In this document: positions 46,864 to 59,064 of the stretch, piece by piece
How the letters are laid out: every line of letters begins with the position of its first letter
Position numbering within the stretch: position 1 is the first letter of the stretch
Assembly: GCA_943737045.1 (NCBI GenBank)
Contig: CALSFV010000338.1
Coordinates: 62,001-126,000, forward strand
Reading direction: 5' to 3'
Length of the DNA: 64,000 nt
DNA from: Parapristionchus giblindavisi
Taxonomy: Eukaryota > Nematoda > Chromadorea > Rhabditida > Diplogasteridae
Made by a program: the position numbers and the translations under genes
Notes under the pieces: model-generated
Databases searched by the model: none
Seen by the model: the letters and a program-made list of their open reading frames with translations, nothing else
What the model was told of the DNA's origin: nothing

Positions 46864-47541
46864 TGCTGATTGATTTGAGAAAAGGAATATGAGACAGTAA
46901 CAAACACTCACATTCAAATGTTATTCTCACCTTTTAGATCCATTTTATTTGAGACATTCCACGAGACGTTCAAGGTTAATAGTATTCAAAATAGAATAAT
47001 ACATCAACGATTAAAATCATAACAAAATGTAATAGAAATACTTTACCAGACGGGTTTGGTTGTAGTATAGTGCGTGGACGAGAGTTAGTTAATTGATGAC
47101 TTACATCTCGCTCTTACTATCGTGAAAATCTCGAATAATTTTCTGCTGATTGAAGCAATTGGAGAATGCACTTCAAGAAGACGGACATTGTAAGTAATTT
47201 GAACAATTTGAGGAACCTGTATGTTCTGGACATGCTACCGCTATTGTTTCACTCGATTATTAAATCGATTATTTTATATTTCTCTGTCTCTTCCGTCAAG
47301 TCTACTCGTTCAGTGGTGCTCGTCGTCTCCCAAAGCTGCCTATCGCTGGCAGTGGATGTGGGTAATATTAATGACCAATTCAACTTTATCTGATATAAAT
47401 TAACGGTTTTCATGACCGCTCAATGCTTCATGGCAAATATTTCGGAGGGAAATACGTTTAACTGTTATAATTACCACATTATACCACGTCAATTTTGGAT
47501 ACCGTACTATAACAAGCACTGATGCTTCACCTACCAGCCAG
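46864..47541. other. Intergenic with possible exons
   Basis: A short plus-strand candidate (ATG at about 47167, donor ATT|GTAAGT, then an exon from about 47315 reading in phase 0 to ATG TGG|GTAATA) could be coding but has no recognisable product and no continuation I can confirm. Confidence 0.3.
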
Positions 47542-47817
47542 GTGTACAGTTCTTGTTACAGCCGTTCACGGAGACGATGGCGAGTCCTGGTATGTCACGT
47601 GGGAACCTGTCCCCACAGTGGATATTGCTTGTTTGCCACATTGCTTTTTTGTGATAAAGTCATTTGGGTCGTCGTTGTTGATCCACGGTGGCCTGGGAGA
47701 TTTCGCAGTGCGAATATTTTCCCTATGCGAAATGAAGAAGGAATGATATATGCGAGTGTCCATCCCCGCGCGGTTAAATGGGTGGAGTCGGAATCGGTAT
47801 ATATGAGAGGTTCATAA
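47542..47817 (+). CDS. Hypothetical 91-codon ORF
   Basis: Open to TAA at 47815-47817. The second half (VIWVVVVDPRWPGRFRSANIF, then a stretch ending VESESVYMRGS) is protein-like and GC-richer than the surroundings. A second frame over the same DNA is also open for 74 codons, and good splice signals (GTATGT, CCCCACAG) lie inside, so the true exon structure is uncertain. No domain recognised. Confidence 0.3.
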   Translation: MYSSCYSRSRRRWRVLVCHVGTCPHSGYCLFATLLFCDKVIWVVVVDPRWPGRFRSANIFPMRNEEGMIYASVHPRAVKWVESESVYMRGS

Positions 47818-48791
47818 AATCATTGACGAATTATATCAAACAGATGAGTATATCTATGTATATCATTTGATATGAATGGCAGAAGGAACCCAAGGTCTAG
47901 TGGATAACAGATGGGACGTGCAATCTGATCTCAATCTAATTCCCTGAGGAGGACAAGTTCAAAGTGGACTCCCCATTGTTCACGATCATTTTATCCTTTT
48001 TTATGTGGATGCCTGTGCGAATTTCTACTGCGTGACAGGTGGCCTAGAAAATGGCAACGAATTGCGAGCTAACTATTTTAACTGAAAAAAGTTAACATTA
48101 TTTTCATTAAATAAATAAACAAAACGATTATTAATTTGGCGAGAATAGAATGAAAGCTTCACATTCACAGTGCTATCGATCAACTGGCTGACGAGAACAC
48201 AGTCAGTTTGAGGTCTAGAAGATATCGAAGATTAGATATAGAAAACAGCCAAAGAAAATCTTGGTACATGGTAGTTAGCGAAACAGCATAACAATAATCA
48301 TAGTAATACCAACAAAAAAAGGTAAAGGTAAAGGTAGTTCCGTCTTCAACGTATTTTGCAACGTGCGGAACATACTGTATTACAATGTTCATGTCGCTAC
48401 CGAAATTTCAAACTAAGATGATCATTGATCTTTCTCAATATCTTATCGTCTAGATCATCTATGCGTTCTTCTTGCCTAAACTTAACGATAGTATGAGTAT
48501 GGTAGTATCTTAATAGAAATTCTGTAACTGTGCCATAATTGGATGTTAATCATTCTCGTTCTATTTCTACTAATGTTCATTTAGGAGTGAGAGACCGAAG
48601 GGAAACAGACAAGGGCCGGGACAAAAGGGAGGAGCGATTGCAAGAAGAAGTCGGCACAGTTGTCTTTTGATGTTCAGATTAACAATGTCTTAGCAATAAT
48701 AAAATTTGAAAGATTTATACACAATGGAAAGAGTTAACGCAGAATGAAAAGTGATCAAATCCGAAAAGAAGTAGGCATCTTCTTCTTTTTA
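47818..48791. other. Intergenic
   Basis: An exon-like block after ATTTAG at about 48583 is open in two frames (basic, Gln/Arg/Glu-rich) and ends near 48669, possibly the tail of a lost gene. No other features. Confidence 0.35.
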
Positions 48792-48935
48792 TTATCCTCT
48801 GCCTCTTTCTCCTTCTCTTCCTCTTTCTCTTCCTCTTTCACCAAATTCTTCCCTTCCATGTTCTCGTCCAAACTGTCCATTAACTACAGCCATTGTAGCG
48901 AATGCTAGAAGGAAGAAGACGAACAGAAGATTCAT
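48792..48935 (-). CDS. Arg/Glu/Gly-rich secreted peptide
   Basis: 47 residues from the ATG at 48935. Signal peptide MNLLFVFFLLAFATMAVVNG, then QFGREHGREEFGERGRERG and a final GREGERGRG. ATTATTACAG six bases before this ATG is a good splice acceptor and supports this start over upstream in-frame ATGs. Charged RGRE repeats make it the zwitterionic member of the cluster. Related to the gene at 40654 by signal peptide and Arg/Gly repeats. Confidence 0.8.
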   Translation of the reverse strand: MNLLFVFFLLAFATMAVVNGQFGREHGREEFGERGRERGREGERGRG

Positions 48936-49531
48936 CGTAGGCTGTAATAATAACAATAATGATAGATTCATAATTGTTTCTCCTTTCAATTAGGCGGGAG
49001 GAAATTAACGACATGTTAAATACAGGGTGCGGCAGGATTAATCTCACATGATCTTTGATCTGTGTTTTCCGAACGAGCTCATCATTCAAGTTCTACTTTG
49101 AAGGGCGATCATTAAACTTTGTCAAATCGAAACGAAATTTTTACTAGGATTAGGAAAGATGATGAAGTTATTGGAAACATCGGTACATATGCATGATGCC
49201 CTTAAAACCTAAAAAAAACTACTAAACACAGAAAGTCTTGTTACAGTAAATCTGCCGCAGCTTATATATTGAATAAAATAGAAGAAATACCAGAATACAG
49301 TAATAACTTGATCACATCTTTGGTTTTTAGGCAAAGTAAATCGGAAAATAAAAAAAAACGATGAGGAGATGTTTGAATCTCGCAACAATCCATTATATAG
49401 TGTTTTGAATGAATGGACAATAACCCATTGATGCAGTTAAAATGTAACGGAAAGGAACATAACAAACATCAATATCACATTGGTGACCATCCCCAGTACA
49501 AAGACTATCGGATTTACAGTGGATATACATA
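48936..49531. other. Intergenic
   Basis: Promoter side of the peptide gene. 49262-49465 has a random-looking minus ORF. No gene called. Confidence 0.45.
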
Positions 49532-51188
49532 CAGTAGCGCCGGAAAGTCAAAATACACTTTTTATTTCTGGTGTAATTTTGGCGTCAGTTGAGATATCAA
49601 GCTGGAACTTGTACATGATGTACCCACAGTATGTACTTATTCGGTCCTCTTATAAGGTATCACGGGCATTTCTGGTTATTGCATACTGGTGACGCTACCG
49701 AACAACACTTTTTCAAAAATTCATTATTCTTTCAGGGATTTTTTTGTACTCGTCAAACTTCGTGAGCATCGAGAGCACTACAAGGTCTATCCAGAAAAAA
49801 TATTTCAGGTTGCTGCAAATTCGGGTATTGGCTGCAGACTTGCTGCAATTTCGCGGTCGCAAAATCATATCTCGGCTTCTAGACGAGCTTGAAACGCGTT
49901 AAAAGTAGCAAACTAATTCTCTCAGTGATTCCTGATGATCCTCTAAGTATGGTCGATCTAGCTCATCATTCATCCTCATGGATCGAAGACGTCACTTTTT
50001 TTGAAGACCCAACTTTGAAAAATCACAATTCTGAGGGCGGACTTTGTAAAATTTTGATTTTTGGATAGGAATGTTGAGAATATATTAATTAATCGATTTC
50101 CCGCTTTTTAGAGCGATTGCTTATCTTTCTTGCCTGCGGCAGTCGATTATCTGAAGGATAGTCGTTAATGACGCTCTCCCTTCTCATCTCGCGACCTGTG
50201 CACATCTCTAAGCTTTCCACACTGCTCAACGAGCTTTGATAGATGAAATCACTCTAAAACGTATTGTCGCTAATCCTGAACACTATAGTCTATAAAAGAA
50301 ATTGTTTTTGATCTTCTTTGATCGAATAAAACAACTTTTCATTGTTATTTTGAGCAAAATTTGACGAAAGAATGAGCAAAGATCAAAGATCAAATATCGA
50401 AAACACAACGATCACAGACCAAAAACTGGATTCATACAGTGTCTCTCTATTCTGACTAATCAAACCACTAAAAGCGGCTAAATCGTCATTGAGCAGTGTG
50501 AAAAGCATAGAGATGTGTGCGGGTCGCGAGATGAGAAGAGAGCGCGGCCTAAACGACTATCCTTCAGATAATCGACTGCCGCAGGCAAGAAAGATAAGCA
50601 ATCGCTCTAAAAAGCGGGGAATCGATTAATTAATATATTTTCAACATTCCTATCCAAAAATCAGAATTTTACAAAGTCCGCCCTCAGCATTGTAATTTTT
50701 CAAAGTTGGGTCTTGTAAAAAAAGTGACTTTTTTCGATCAATGAGGATGAATGATGAGCTAGATCTACCATACTTACAGGATCATCAGGAATCACTGAGA
50801 GAATTCGTTTGCTACTTTGAACGCGTTTCAAGCTCGTCTAGAAGCCGAGATATGATTTTGCGACCGCGAAATTGCAGCAAGTCTGCAGCCAATACCCGAA
50901 TTCGCAGCAACTTGAAATATTTTTTCTGGATAGACCTTGTAGTGCTCTCGATGCTCACGAAGTTTGACGAGTACGAAAAAATCCCTGAAAGAATAATGAA
51001 TTTTTGAAAAAGTGTTGTTCGGTAGCGTCACCAGTATGCAATAACCAGAAATGCCCGTGATACCTTATAAGAGGACCGAATAAGTACATACTGTGGGTAC
51101 ATCATGTACAAGTTCCAGCTTGATATCTCAACTGACGCCAAAATTACACCAGAAATAAAAAGTGTATTTTGACTTTCCGGCGCTACTG
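49532..51188. mobile_element. 1.66 kb foldback element, TA flanked
   Basis: Arms of about 700 bp (49532-50233 and 50487-51188) are near-perfect inverted copies around a ~250 bp loop. The tips CAGTAGCGCCGGAAAGTCAA are flanked by TA (49530-49531, 51189-51190). Mirror-image ORFs in the arms (67 codons, starting MTLPNNTFSK) are consequences of the inversion and have no transposase features. Non-autonomous, probably Tc1/mariner-mobilised. Confidence 0.85.
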
Positions 51189-51708
51189 TATGTTCATTGT
51201 GTGTTCAGAGATCGTAAAGGGATCAATAATTTTAAGAATGGGTGGGCGAGACCCTTCAGTACGGTTTCGGTCATTGATTTTGAGTGAAGTAAAGTTACCT
51301 TTTTCTGTAACTGTAACTGCAATCCATAACACGTCGTAGATCATTCAATCTATTTGGAAACGTCAAGAATCATTATTATTGGAAAATTTTAATTTTGGAA
51401 CGAGCACGATATATTTTTGTTTATATGTATAAACGCTATTCATGCAGGTTTATCTACAATCAATTCGGTCACGAGATTCTCGCATTTCCTTTGGCTTAAA
51501 ACCATCAATATGATTGAATCAAAATCATCGAGATGTCTTTTCGGGATACGTAATGAAATATGAATCAAATGTTTACGAAACCAATGAAATATTTAATTGG
51601 AACCATTTTTGCAAATCTCATCAGCTTTATTCAATGTTGCACAACTCAAGAATATTGCTTTATCATCAAATACAAAATGAGAGATTGCAGTAGAATGGCC
51701 ATGATGAT

Positions 51709-51915
51709 TCAACGTCCCCATCCTCCTCTTCCACCAAATCCTCCTCTTCCTCCACCCCATCCACCATTAAATCCACCATTAAATCCACCTCCTCTACCTC
51801 CCCATCCTCCTCCTCTGCCTCCCCATCCACCATTGAATCCACCTCCCCATTGAGCGAAAGTCATTGAAACCATGAAGAAAAGAAGAACGAAGATCAGAAG
51901 ATTTCTTGGAATCAT
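51709..51915 (-). CDS. Gly/Trp/Phe-rich secreted peptide, duplicate copy
   Basis: Coding sequence identical to 44598-44804 (offset 7,111 bp): signal peptide MIPRNLLIFVLLFFMVSMTFA, mature QWGGGFNGGWGG..., same TATA upstream at about 51972-51981. Identity continues through about 110 bp of promoter, while the distal flanks are about 10-20% diverged. That gradient suggests gene conversion or selection on the gene and its promoter. Confidence 0.87.
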   Translation of the reverse strand: MIPRNLLIFVLLFFMVSMTFAQWGGGFNGGWGGRGGGWGGRGGGFNGGFNGGWGGGRGGFGGRGGWGR

Positions 51916-52845
51916 TATTGATTGATGAGTCGATCGAATTATTGGCACAACTGATTCTTTGATTCCTTGACGTCTTTTATATGATACACAAAACATGTCT
52001 ACAGATTGTTGTTGATTAAAATGAGACAATGAGCAATTGGCAATACAAAATATGATATGTTGTAATGTAATATGTGTGCACTCTAGGTTACTCGTTGAAT
52101 TTTCCGATGATAGAATCAATTACATTTGAATTAAAACTGAGTTAAACTTCATGAACAGCCATGCACAACACCAATATGATCAAAAGCTTATCCGTTATGT
52201 AGTATGATCTGTTTAGAAAAATGATTTATGATCGCCAGTCTACGCATCACTGTGACAGTTGTTTTTCTCCACTAACATCTGCATTACATTGTGATCATAG
52301 TTCAATTAAAAAGATTAATTGTAGATTAGTGATCTATCAGCAACAAATATTTTCAGAAAACATATTGTGTTTGGTTAATATTGAGATAGAGAATTCCTAG
52401 TAATTCAAATATTGCAGAATTCCGGGTGAATTTCAACTAATTATGGCCAAATTGGTACAAAATACATAACAAAAATTGGTTGCAAAATACAAAACAAAGT
52501 ATTTGAGTATGAATGCCTATACGTTTTTTGTGTTGTAACTGTTCTTCGTCTCTAAATAACCATTCCAGTTTTTTGTGACGTAATGCATGAATGGAGAGTG
52601 TTATTGTAATGACAGGTCATTCCATTGTAATCATCACTAATCATTGTCTATTTCTCCGATGAGACAACATTTTATTGTATTTATGGAAGTCACATTCTTC
52701 CTAATCAATTATCCACCCACGCATTGTTTGCTAAAAGGAGACAACCTCCACTACGATAGCAAGATGAAGTGAGAAGAGTTATGTGATTGTTCATGTTCTC
52801 TATGCCTATGGATGATGCTAATCGCATCATTACTCATCTGAAGTC

Positions 52846-52914
52846 TCATATGATAAATGAATTGAATTGAACATTGATAAGGAACATGAAGAATAGAAGA
52901 AAGATGACTATCAT
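52846..52914 (-). pseudogene. Truncated relic of the 46597 peptide gene
   Basis: The minus-strand ATG at 52914 reads MIVIFLLFFMFLINVQ, the signal peptide plus first mature residue of the 46597-46863 gene, then NSFII and TGA. The Gly-rich body is gone. The same upstream sequence (TTCCTTTTCTCAAATCA) is retained. Confidence 0.75.
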
Positions 52915-52990
52915 TTCTAATTGATTTGAGAAAAGGAAGTTCAGCCAGTAACAACTAACTAACATGCAAACGTTATTCTTCAATTTTAAA

Positions 52991-53876
52991 GATCCATATT
53001 ATTCTAGACATTCCACGATTGAGAGACTTTCGTTCAATAATAATTTTAAATTCACTATTTCAGATTCGCCAATTCAATATGTGCAATTCTGGTAAATAGG
53101 AAACCGTTCACAAGCACACTGTCGATTTCATACAGATTGCAAATACCAATTGAGTCTAAAGTGAATTTTATTTATTAATCACTTTATTACTTTACAATAA
53201 ATATCAATAACATGAATAATCATTAATGTTGATAGTTATCTTCATTATTTTCCATTTGTCCTCAATTCATCTTCCTTCATTGATTCCTTCATATATTCAT
53301 GTAATGTTTTATTAATCCACTCCACTTCTCCATTGATTGCGGATGCCTTCCTTCCCTTACCCAGTCTCTTTTATTCTTTCTCCCTCTCTCTGTCTCGTTC
53401 ACTTGTTAACTTGGTCAGACTCAAGATGTGTATCACTTATGAATGAAGATAAGACCCAAACCGCCTCAGGAATGTCTATTCGAGGGATAGCAATAACTGA
53501 CTATATTGAGTGGCGTGAGTTGGGGAAAACAGAATTGGAAAATAAGCGGCGATGCTCGCGCTTGACTATGAGAAGAATAAACGTGAACCGATCTTTATGA
53601 TTTTACATAGACCAAATAGTTATTTGATTGTGATACAGCGGATCAACGACAAGGATCACTCACTTGTGTTGGACAAGATTTCAAAAAAAATCAACAACAA
53701 CAAAAAACGAAATTCTTTTGTATCTTCACAAAAATCAAACAAATTAAATAATGTTTTGGTTTTTTACGCAAAAAGTATTTTAGGATTTCTTCATTTTTTT
53801 TGAAAAAAAAGCATCGAAAAATCGAAAAACGAAAAATGCACATCCTTGAACAGAAAATGTGGTAAGTAATGTAGAT
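52991..53876. other. Intergenic
   Basis: Plus ORFs at 53337-53600 and 53552-53803 overlap, with no splice support or domain. No gene called. Confidence 0.4.
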
Positions 53877-56800
53877 AAGTGACAGTGAATGTTTCTTCGT
53901 GGTCATTTCAAACGGGACAGTGATGTTTCTTCGTGGTCATGGCAAACGGGACAGTGATGTTTCTTCGTGGTCATTTCAAACGGGACAGTGATGTTTCTTC
54001 GTGGTCATGGCAAACGGGACAGTGATGTTTCTTCGTGGTCATGGCAAACGGGACAGTGATGTTTCTTCGTGGTCATTTCAAACGGGACAGTGATGTTTCT
54101 TCGTGGTCATTTCAAACGGGACAGTGATGTTTCTTCGTGGTCATTTCAAACGGGACAGTGATGTTTCTTCGTGGTCATGGCAAACGGGACAGTGATGTTT
54201 CTTCGTGGTCATTTCAAACGGGACAGTGATGTTTCTTCGTGGTCATTTCAAACGGGACAGTGATGTTTCTTCGTGGTCATGGCAAACGGGACAGTGATGT
54301 TTCTTCGTGGTCATGGCAAACGGGACAGTGATGTTTCTTCGTGGTCATTTCAAACGGGACAGTGATGTTTCTTCGTGGTCATTTCAAACGGGACAGTGAT
54401 GTTTCTTCGTGGTCATGGCAAACGGGACAGTGATGTTTCTTCGTGGTCATTTCAAACGGGACAGTGATGTTTCTTCGTGGTCATTTCAAACGGGACAGTG
54501 ATGTTTCTTCGTGGTCATGGCAAACGGGACAGTGATGTTTCTTCGTGGTCATTTCAAACGGGACAGTGATGTTTCTTCGTGGTCATTTCAAACGGGACAG
54601 TGATGTTTCTTCGTGGTCATTTCAAACGGGACAGTGATGTTTCTTCGTGGTCATGGCAAACGGGACAGTGATGTTTCTTCGTGGTCATGGCAAACGGGAC
54701 AGTGATGTTTCTTCGTGGTCATTTCAAACGGGACAGTGATGTTTCTTCGTGGTCATTTCAAACGGGACAGTGATGTTTCTTCGTGGTCATGGCAAACGGG
54801 ACAGTGATGTTTCTTCGTGGTCATGGCAAACGGGACAGTGATGTTTCTTCGTGGTCATTTCAAACGGGACAGTGATGTTTCTTCGTGGTCATTTCAAACG
54901 GGACAGTGATGTTTCTTCGTGGTCATTTCAAACGGGACAGTGATGTTTCTTCGTGGTCATGGCAAACGGGACAGTGATGTTTCTTCGTGGTCATTTCAAA
55001 CGGGACAGTGATGTTTCTTCGTGGTCATTTCAAACGGGACAGTGATGTTTCTTCGTGGTCATGGCAAACGGGACAGTGATGTTTCTTCGTGGTCATGGCA
55101 AACGGGACAGTGATGTTTCTTCGTGGTCATTTCAAACGGGACAGTGATGTTTCTTCGTGGTCATTTCAAACGGGACAGTGATGTTTCTTCGTGGTCATGG
55201 CAAACGGGACAGTGATGTTTCTTCGTGGTCATTTCAAACGGGACAGTGATGTTTCTTCGTGGTCATTTCAAACGGGACAGTGATGTTTCTTCGTGGTCAT
55301 GGCAAACGGGACAGTGATGTTTCTTCGTGGTCATTTCAAACGGGACAGTGATGTTTCTTCGTGGTCATTTCAAACGGGACAGTGATGTTTCTTCGTGGTC
55401 ATTTCAAACGGGACAGTGATGTTTCTTCGTGGTCATGGCAAACGGGACAGTGATGTTTCTTCGTGGTCATGGCAAACGGGACAGTGATGTTTCTTCGTGG
55501 TCATTTCAAACGGGACAGTGATGTTTCTTCGTGGTCATTTCAAACGGGACAGTGATGTTTCTTCGTGGTCATTTCAAACGTGGTCATTTCAAACGGGACA
55601 GTGATGTTTCTTCGTGGTCATTTCAAACGGGACAGTGATGTTTCTTCGTGGTCATTTCAAACGGGACAGTGATGTTTCTTCGTGGTCATTTCAAACGGGA
55701 CAGTGATGTTTCTTCGTGGTCATGGCAAACGGGACAGTGATGTTTCTTCGTGGTCATTTCAAACGGGACAGTGATGTTTCTTCGTGGTCATTTCAAACGG
55801 GACAGTGATGTTTCTTCGTGGTCATTTCAAACGGGACAGTGATGTTTCTTCGTGGTCATTTCAAACGGGACAGTGATGTTTCTTCGTGGTCATTTCAAAC
55901 GGGACAGTGATGTTTCTTCGTGGTCATTTCAAACGGGACAGTGATGTTTCTTCGTGGTCATTTCAAACGGGACAGTGATGTTTCTTCGTGGTCATTTCAA
56001 ACGGGACAGTGATGTTTCTTCGTGGTCATGGCAAACGGGACAGTGATGTTTCTTCGTGGTCATTTCAAACGGGACAGTGATGTTTCTTCGTGGTCATGGC
56101 AAACGGGACAGTGATGTTTCTTCGTGGTCATTTCAAACGGGACAGTGATGTTTCTTCGTGGTCATTTCAAACGGGACAGTGATGTTTCTTCGTGGTCATG
56201 GCAAACGGGACAGTGATGTTTCTTCGTGGTCATTTCAAACGGGACAGTGATGTTTCTTCGTGGTCATTTCAAACGGGACAGTGATGTTTCTTCGTGGTCA
56301 TTTCAAACGGGACAGTGATGTTTCTTCGTGGTCATGGCAAACGGGACAGTGAATGTTTCTTCGTGGTCATTTCAAACGGGACAGTGATGTTTCTTCGTGG
56401 TCATTTCAAACGGGACAGTGATGTTTCTTCGTGGTCATGGCAAACGGGACAGTGAATGTTTCTTCGTGGTCATTTCAAACGGGACAGTGATGTTTCTTCG
56501 TGGTCATTTCAAACGGGACAGTGATGTTTCTTCGTGGTCATGGCAAACGGGACAGTGATGTTTCTTCGTGGTCATGGCAATGGCAAACGGGACAGTGATG
56601 TTTCTTCGTGGTCATGGCAAACGGGACAGTGATGTTTCTTCGTGGTCATGGCAAACGGGACAGTGATGTTTCTTCGTGGTCATGGCAAACGGGACAGTGA
56701 TGTTTCTTCGTGGTGGCAAACGGGACAGTGATGTTTCTTCGTGGTCATCGGGACAGTGATGTTTCTTCGTGGTCATTTCAAACGGGACAGTGATGTTTCT

Positions 56801-59064
56801 TCGTGGTCATTTCAAACGGGACAGTGATGTTTCTTCGTGGTCATTTCAAACGGGACAGTGATGTTTCTTCGTGGTCATTTCAAACGGGACAGTGATGTTT
56901 CTTCGTGGTCATGGCAAACGGGACAGTGATGTTTCTTCGTGGTCATTTCAAACGGGACAGTGATGTTTCTTCGTGGTCATGGCAAACGGGACAGTGATGT
57001 TTCTTCGTGGTCATGGCAAACGGGACAGTGATGTTTCTTCGTGGTCATTTCAAACGGGACAGTGATGTTTCTTCGTGGTCATTTCAAACGGGACAGTGAT
57101 GTTTCTTCGTGGTCATTTCAAACGGGACAGTGATGTTTCTTCGTGGTCATGGCAAACGGGACAGTGATGTTTCTTCGTGGTCATTTCAAACGGGACAGTG
57201 ATGTTTCTTCGTGGTCATTTCAAACGGGACAGTGATGTTTCTTCGTGGTCATTTCAAACGGGACAGTGATGTTTCTTCGTGGTCATTTCAAACGGGACAG
57301 TGATGTTTCTTCGTGGTCATGGCAAACGGGACAGTGATGTTTCTTCGTGGTCATTTCAAACGGGACAGTGATGTTTCTTCGTGGTCATGGCAAACGGGAC
57401 AGTGATGTTTCTTCGTGGTCATTTCAAACGGGACAGTGATGTTTCTTCGTGGTCATTTCAAACGGGACAGTGATGTTTCTTCGTGGTCATGGCAAACGGG
57501 ACAGTGATGTTTCTTCGTGGTCATTTCAAACGGGACAGTGAATGTTTCTTCGTGGTCATTTCAAACGGGACAGTGATGTTTCTTCGTGGTCATGGCAAAC
57601 GGGACAGTGATGTTTCTTCGTGGTCATGGCAAACGGGACAGTGATGTTTCTTCGTGGTCATTTCAAACGGGACAGTGATGTTTCTTCGTGGTCATGGCAA
57701 ACGGGACAGTGATGTTTCTTCGTGGTCATTTCAAACGGGACAGTGATGTTTCTTCGTGGTCATGGCAAACGGGACAGTGATGTTTCTTCGTGGTCATTTC
57801 AAACGGGACAGTGATGTTTCTTCGTGGTCATTTCAAACGGGACAGTGATGTTTCTTCGTGGTCATTTCAAACGGGACAGTGATGTTTCTTCGTGGTCATG
57901 GCAAACGGGACAGTGAATGTTTCTTCGTGGTCATTTCAAACGGGACAGTGATGTTTCTTCGTGGTCATTTCAAACGGGACAGTGATGTTTCTTCGTGGTC
58001 ATTTCAAACGGGACAGTGATGTTTCTTCGTGGTCATTTCAAACGGGACAGTGATGTTTCTTCGTGGTCATGGCAAACGGGACAGTGATGTTTCTTCGTGG
58101 TCATTTCAAACGGGACAGTGATGTTTCTTCGTGGTCATGGCAAACGGGACAGTGATGTTTCTTCGTGGTCATTTCAAACGGGACAGTGATGTTTCTTCGT
58201 GGTCATGGCAAACGGGACAGTGATGTTTCTTCGTGGTCATTTCAAACGGGACAGTGATGTTTCTTCGTGGTCATTTCAAACGGGACAGTGATGTTTCTTC
58301 GTGGTCATTTCAAACGGGACAGTGATGTTTCTTCGTGGTCATGGCAAACGGGACAGTGATGTTTCTTCGTGGTCATTTCAAACGGGACAGTGATGTTTCT
58401 TCGTGGTCATTTCAAACGGGACAGTGATGTTTCTTCGTGGTCATTTCAAACGGGACAGTGATGTTTCTTCGTGGTCATTTCAAACGGGACAGTGATGTTT
58501 CTTCGTGGTCATTTCAAACGGGACAGTGATGTTTCTTCGTGGTCATTTCAAACGGGACAGTGATGTTTCTTCGTGGTCATGGCAAACGGGACAGTGATGT
58601 TTCTTCGTGGTCATTTCAAACGGGACAGTGATGTTTCTTCGTGGTCATGGCAAACGGGACAGTGATGTTTCTTCGTGGTCAAACGGGACAGTGATGTTTC
58701 TTCGTGGTCATGGCAAACGGGACAGTGATGTTTCTTCGTGGTCATTTCAAACGGGACAGTGATGTTTCTTCGTGGTCATGGCAAACGGGACAGTGATGTT
58801 TCTTCGTGGTCATTTCAAACGGGACAGTGATGTTTCTTCGTGGTCATGGCAAACGGGACAGTGATGTTTCTTCGTGGTCATGGCAAACGGGACAGTGATG
58901 TTTCTTCGTGGTCATGGCAAACGGGACAGTGATGTTTCTTCGTGGTCATTTCAAACGGGACAGTGATGTTTCTTCGTGGTCATGGCAAACGGGACAGTGA
59001 TGTTTCTTCGTGGTCATTTCAAACGGGACAGTGATGTTTCTTCGTGGTCATGGCAAACGGGACA
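53877..59064 (+). repeat. 5.2 kb minisatellite, 34 bp unit, about 150 copies
   Basis: The unit reads ACGGGACAGTGATGTTTCTT followed by CGTGGTCATTTCAA. Two variants alternate: T type (CATTTCAA) and G type (CATGGCAA). A few units have GAATG for GATG, and a few are truncated (about 55585, 56716, 56745, 58680). The order of T and G types in the first third shows a 23-unit (782 bp) higher-order repeat. 34 is not a multiple of 3, and ORFs at the right edge (58976-59284) are repeat read-through, not genes. Confidence 0.97.

Larger units (their letters stand above)
44275..46930. repeat. Segmental duplication, copy 1
   Basis: Homologous to about 51370-52990. 44546-44890 is nearly identical to 51643-52010 (coding part identical). 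45110-45305 and 45506-45720 match 52240-52475 and 52476-52690 with substitutions. 46805-46925 matches 52862-52985. Copy 1 also carries a MITE and the peptide gene body at 46597-46863 that copy 2 lacks. Confidence 0.85.
51370..52990. repeat. Segmental duplication, copy 2
   Basis: Partner of 44275-46930. It retains the peptide gene at 51709-51915 intact, lacks the 45308 MITE, lacks the tRNA-like piece near 46.05 kb, and keeps only the signal-peptide end of the 46597 gene. The foldback element lies immediately to its left. Confidence 0.85.

Noticed and set aside
49689..51031. Pair of identical 67-codon ORFs on opposite strands
   Set aside because: They are mirror images created by the foldback arms, with no family features.
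53877..59064. CRISPR array
   Set aside because: Units are contiguous 34 bp repeats without unique spacers, in a eukaryotic genome; this is a minisatellite.
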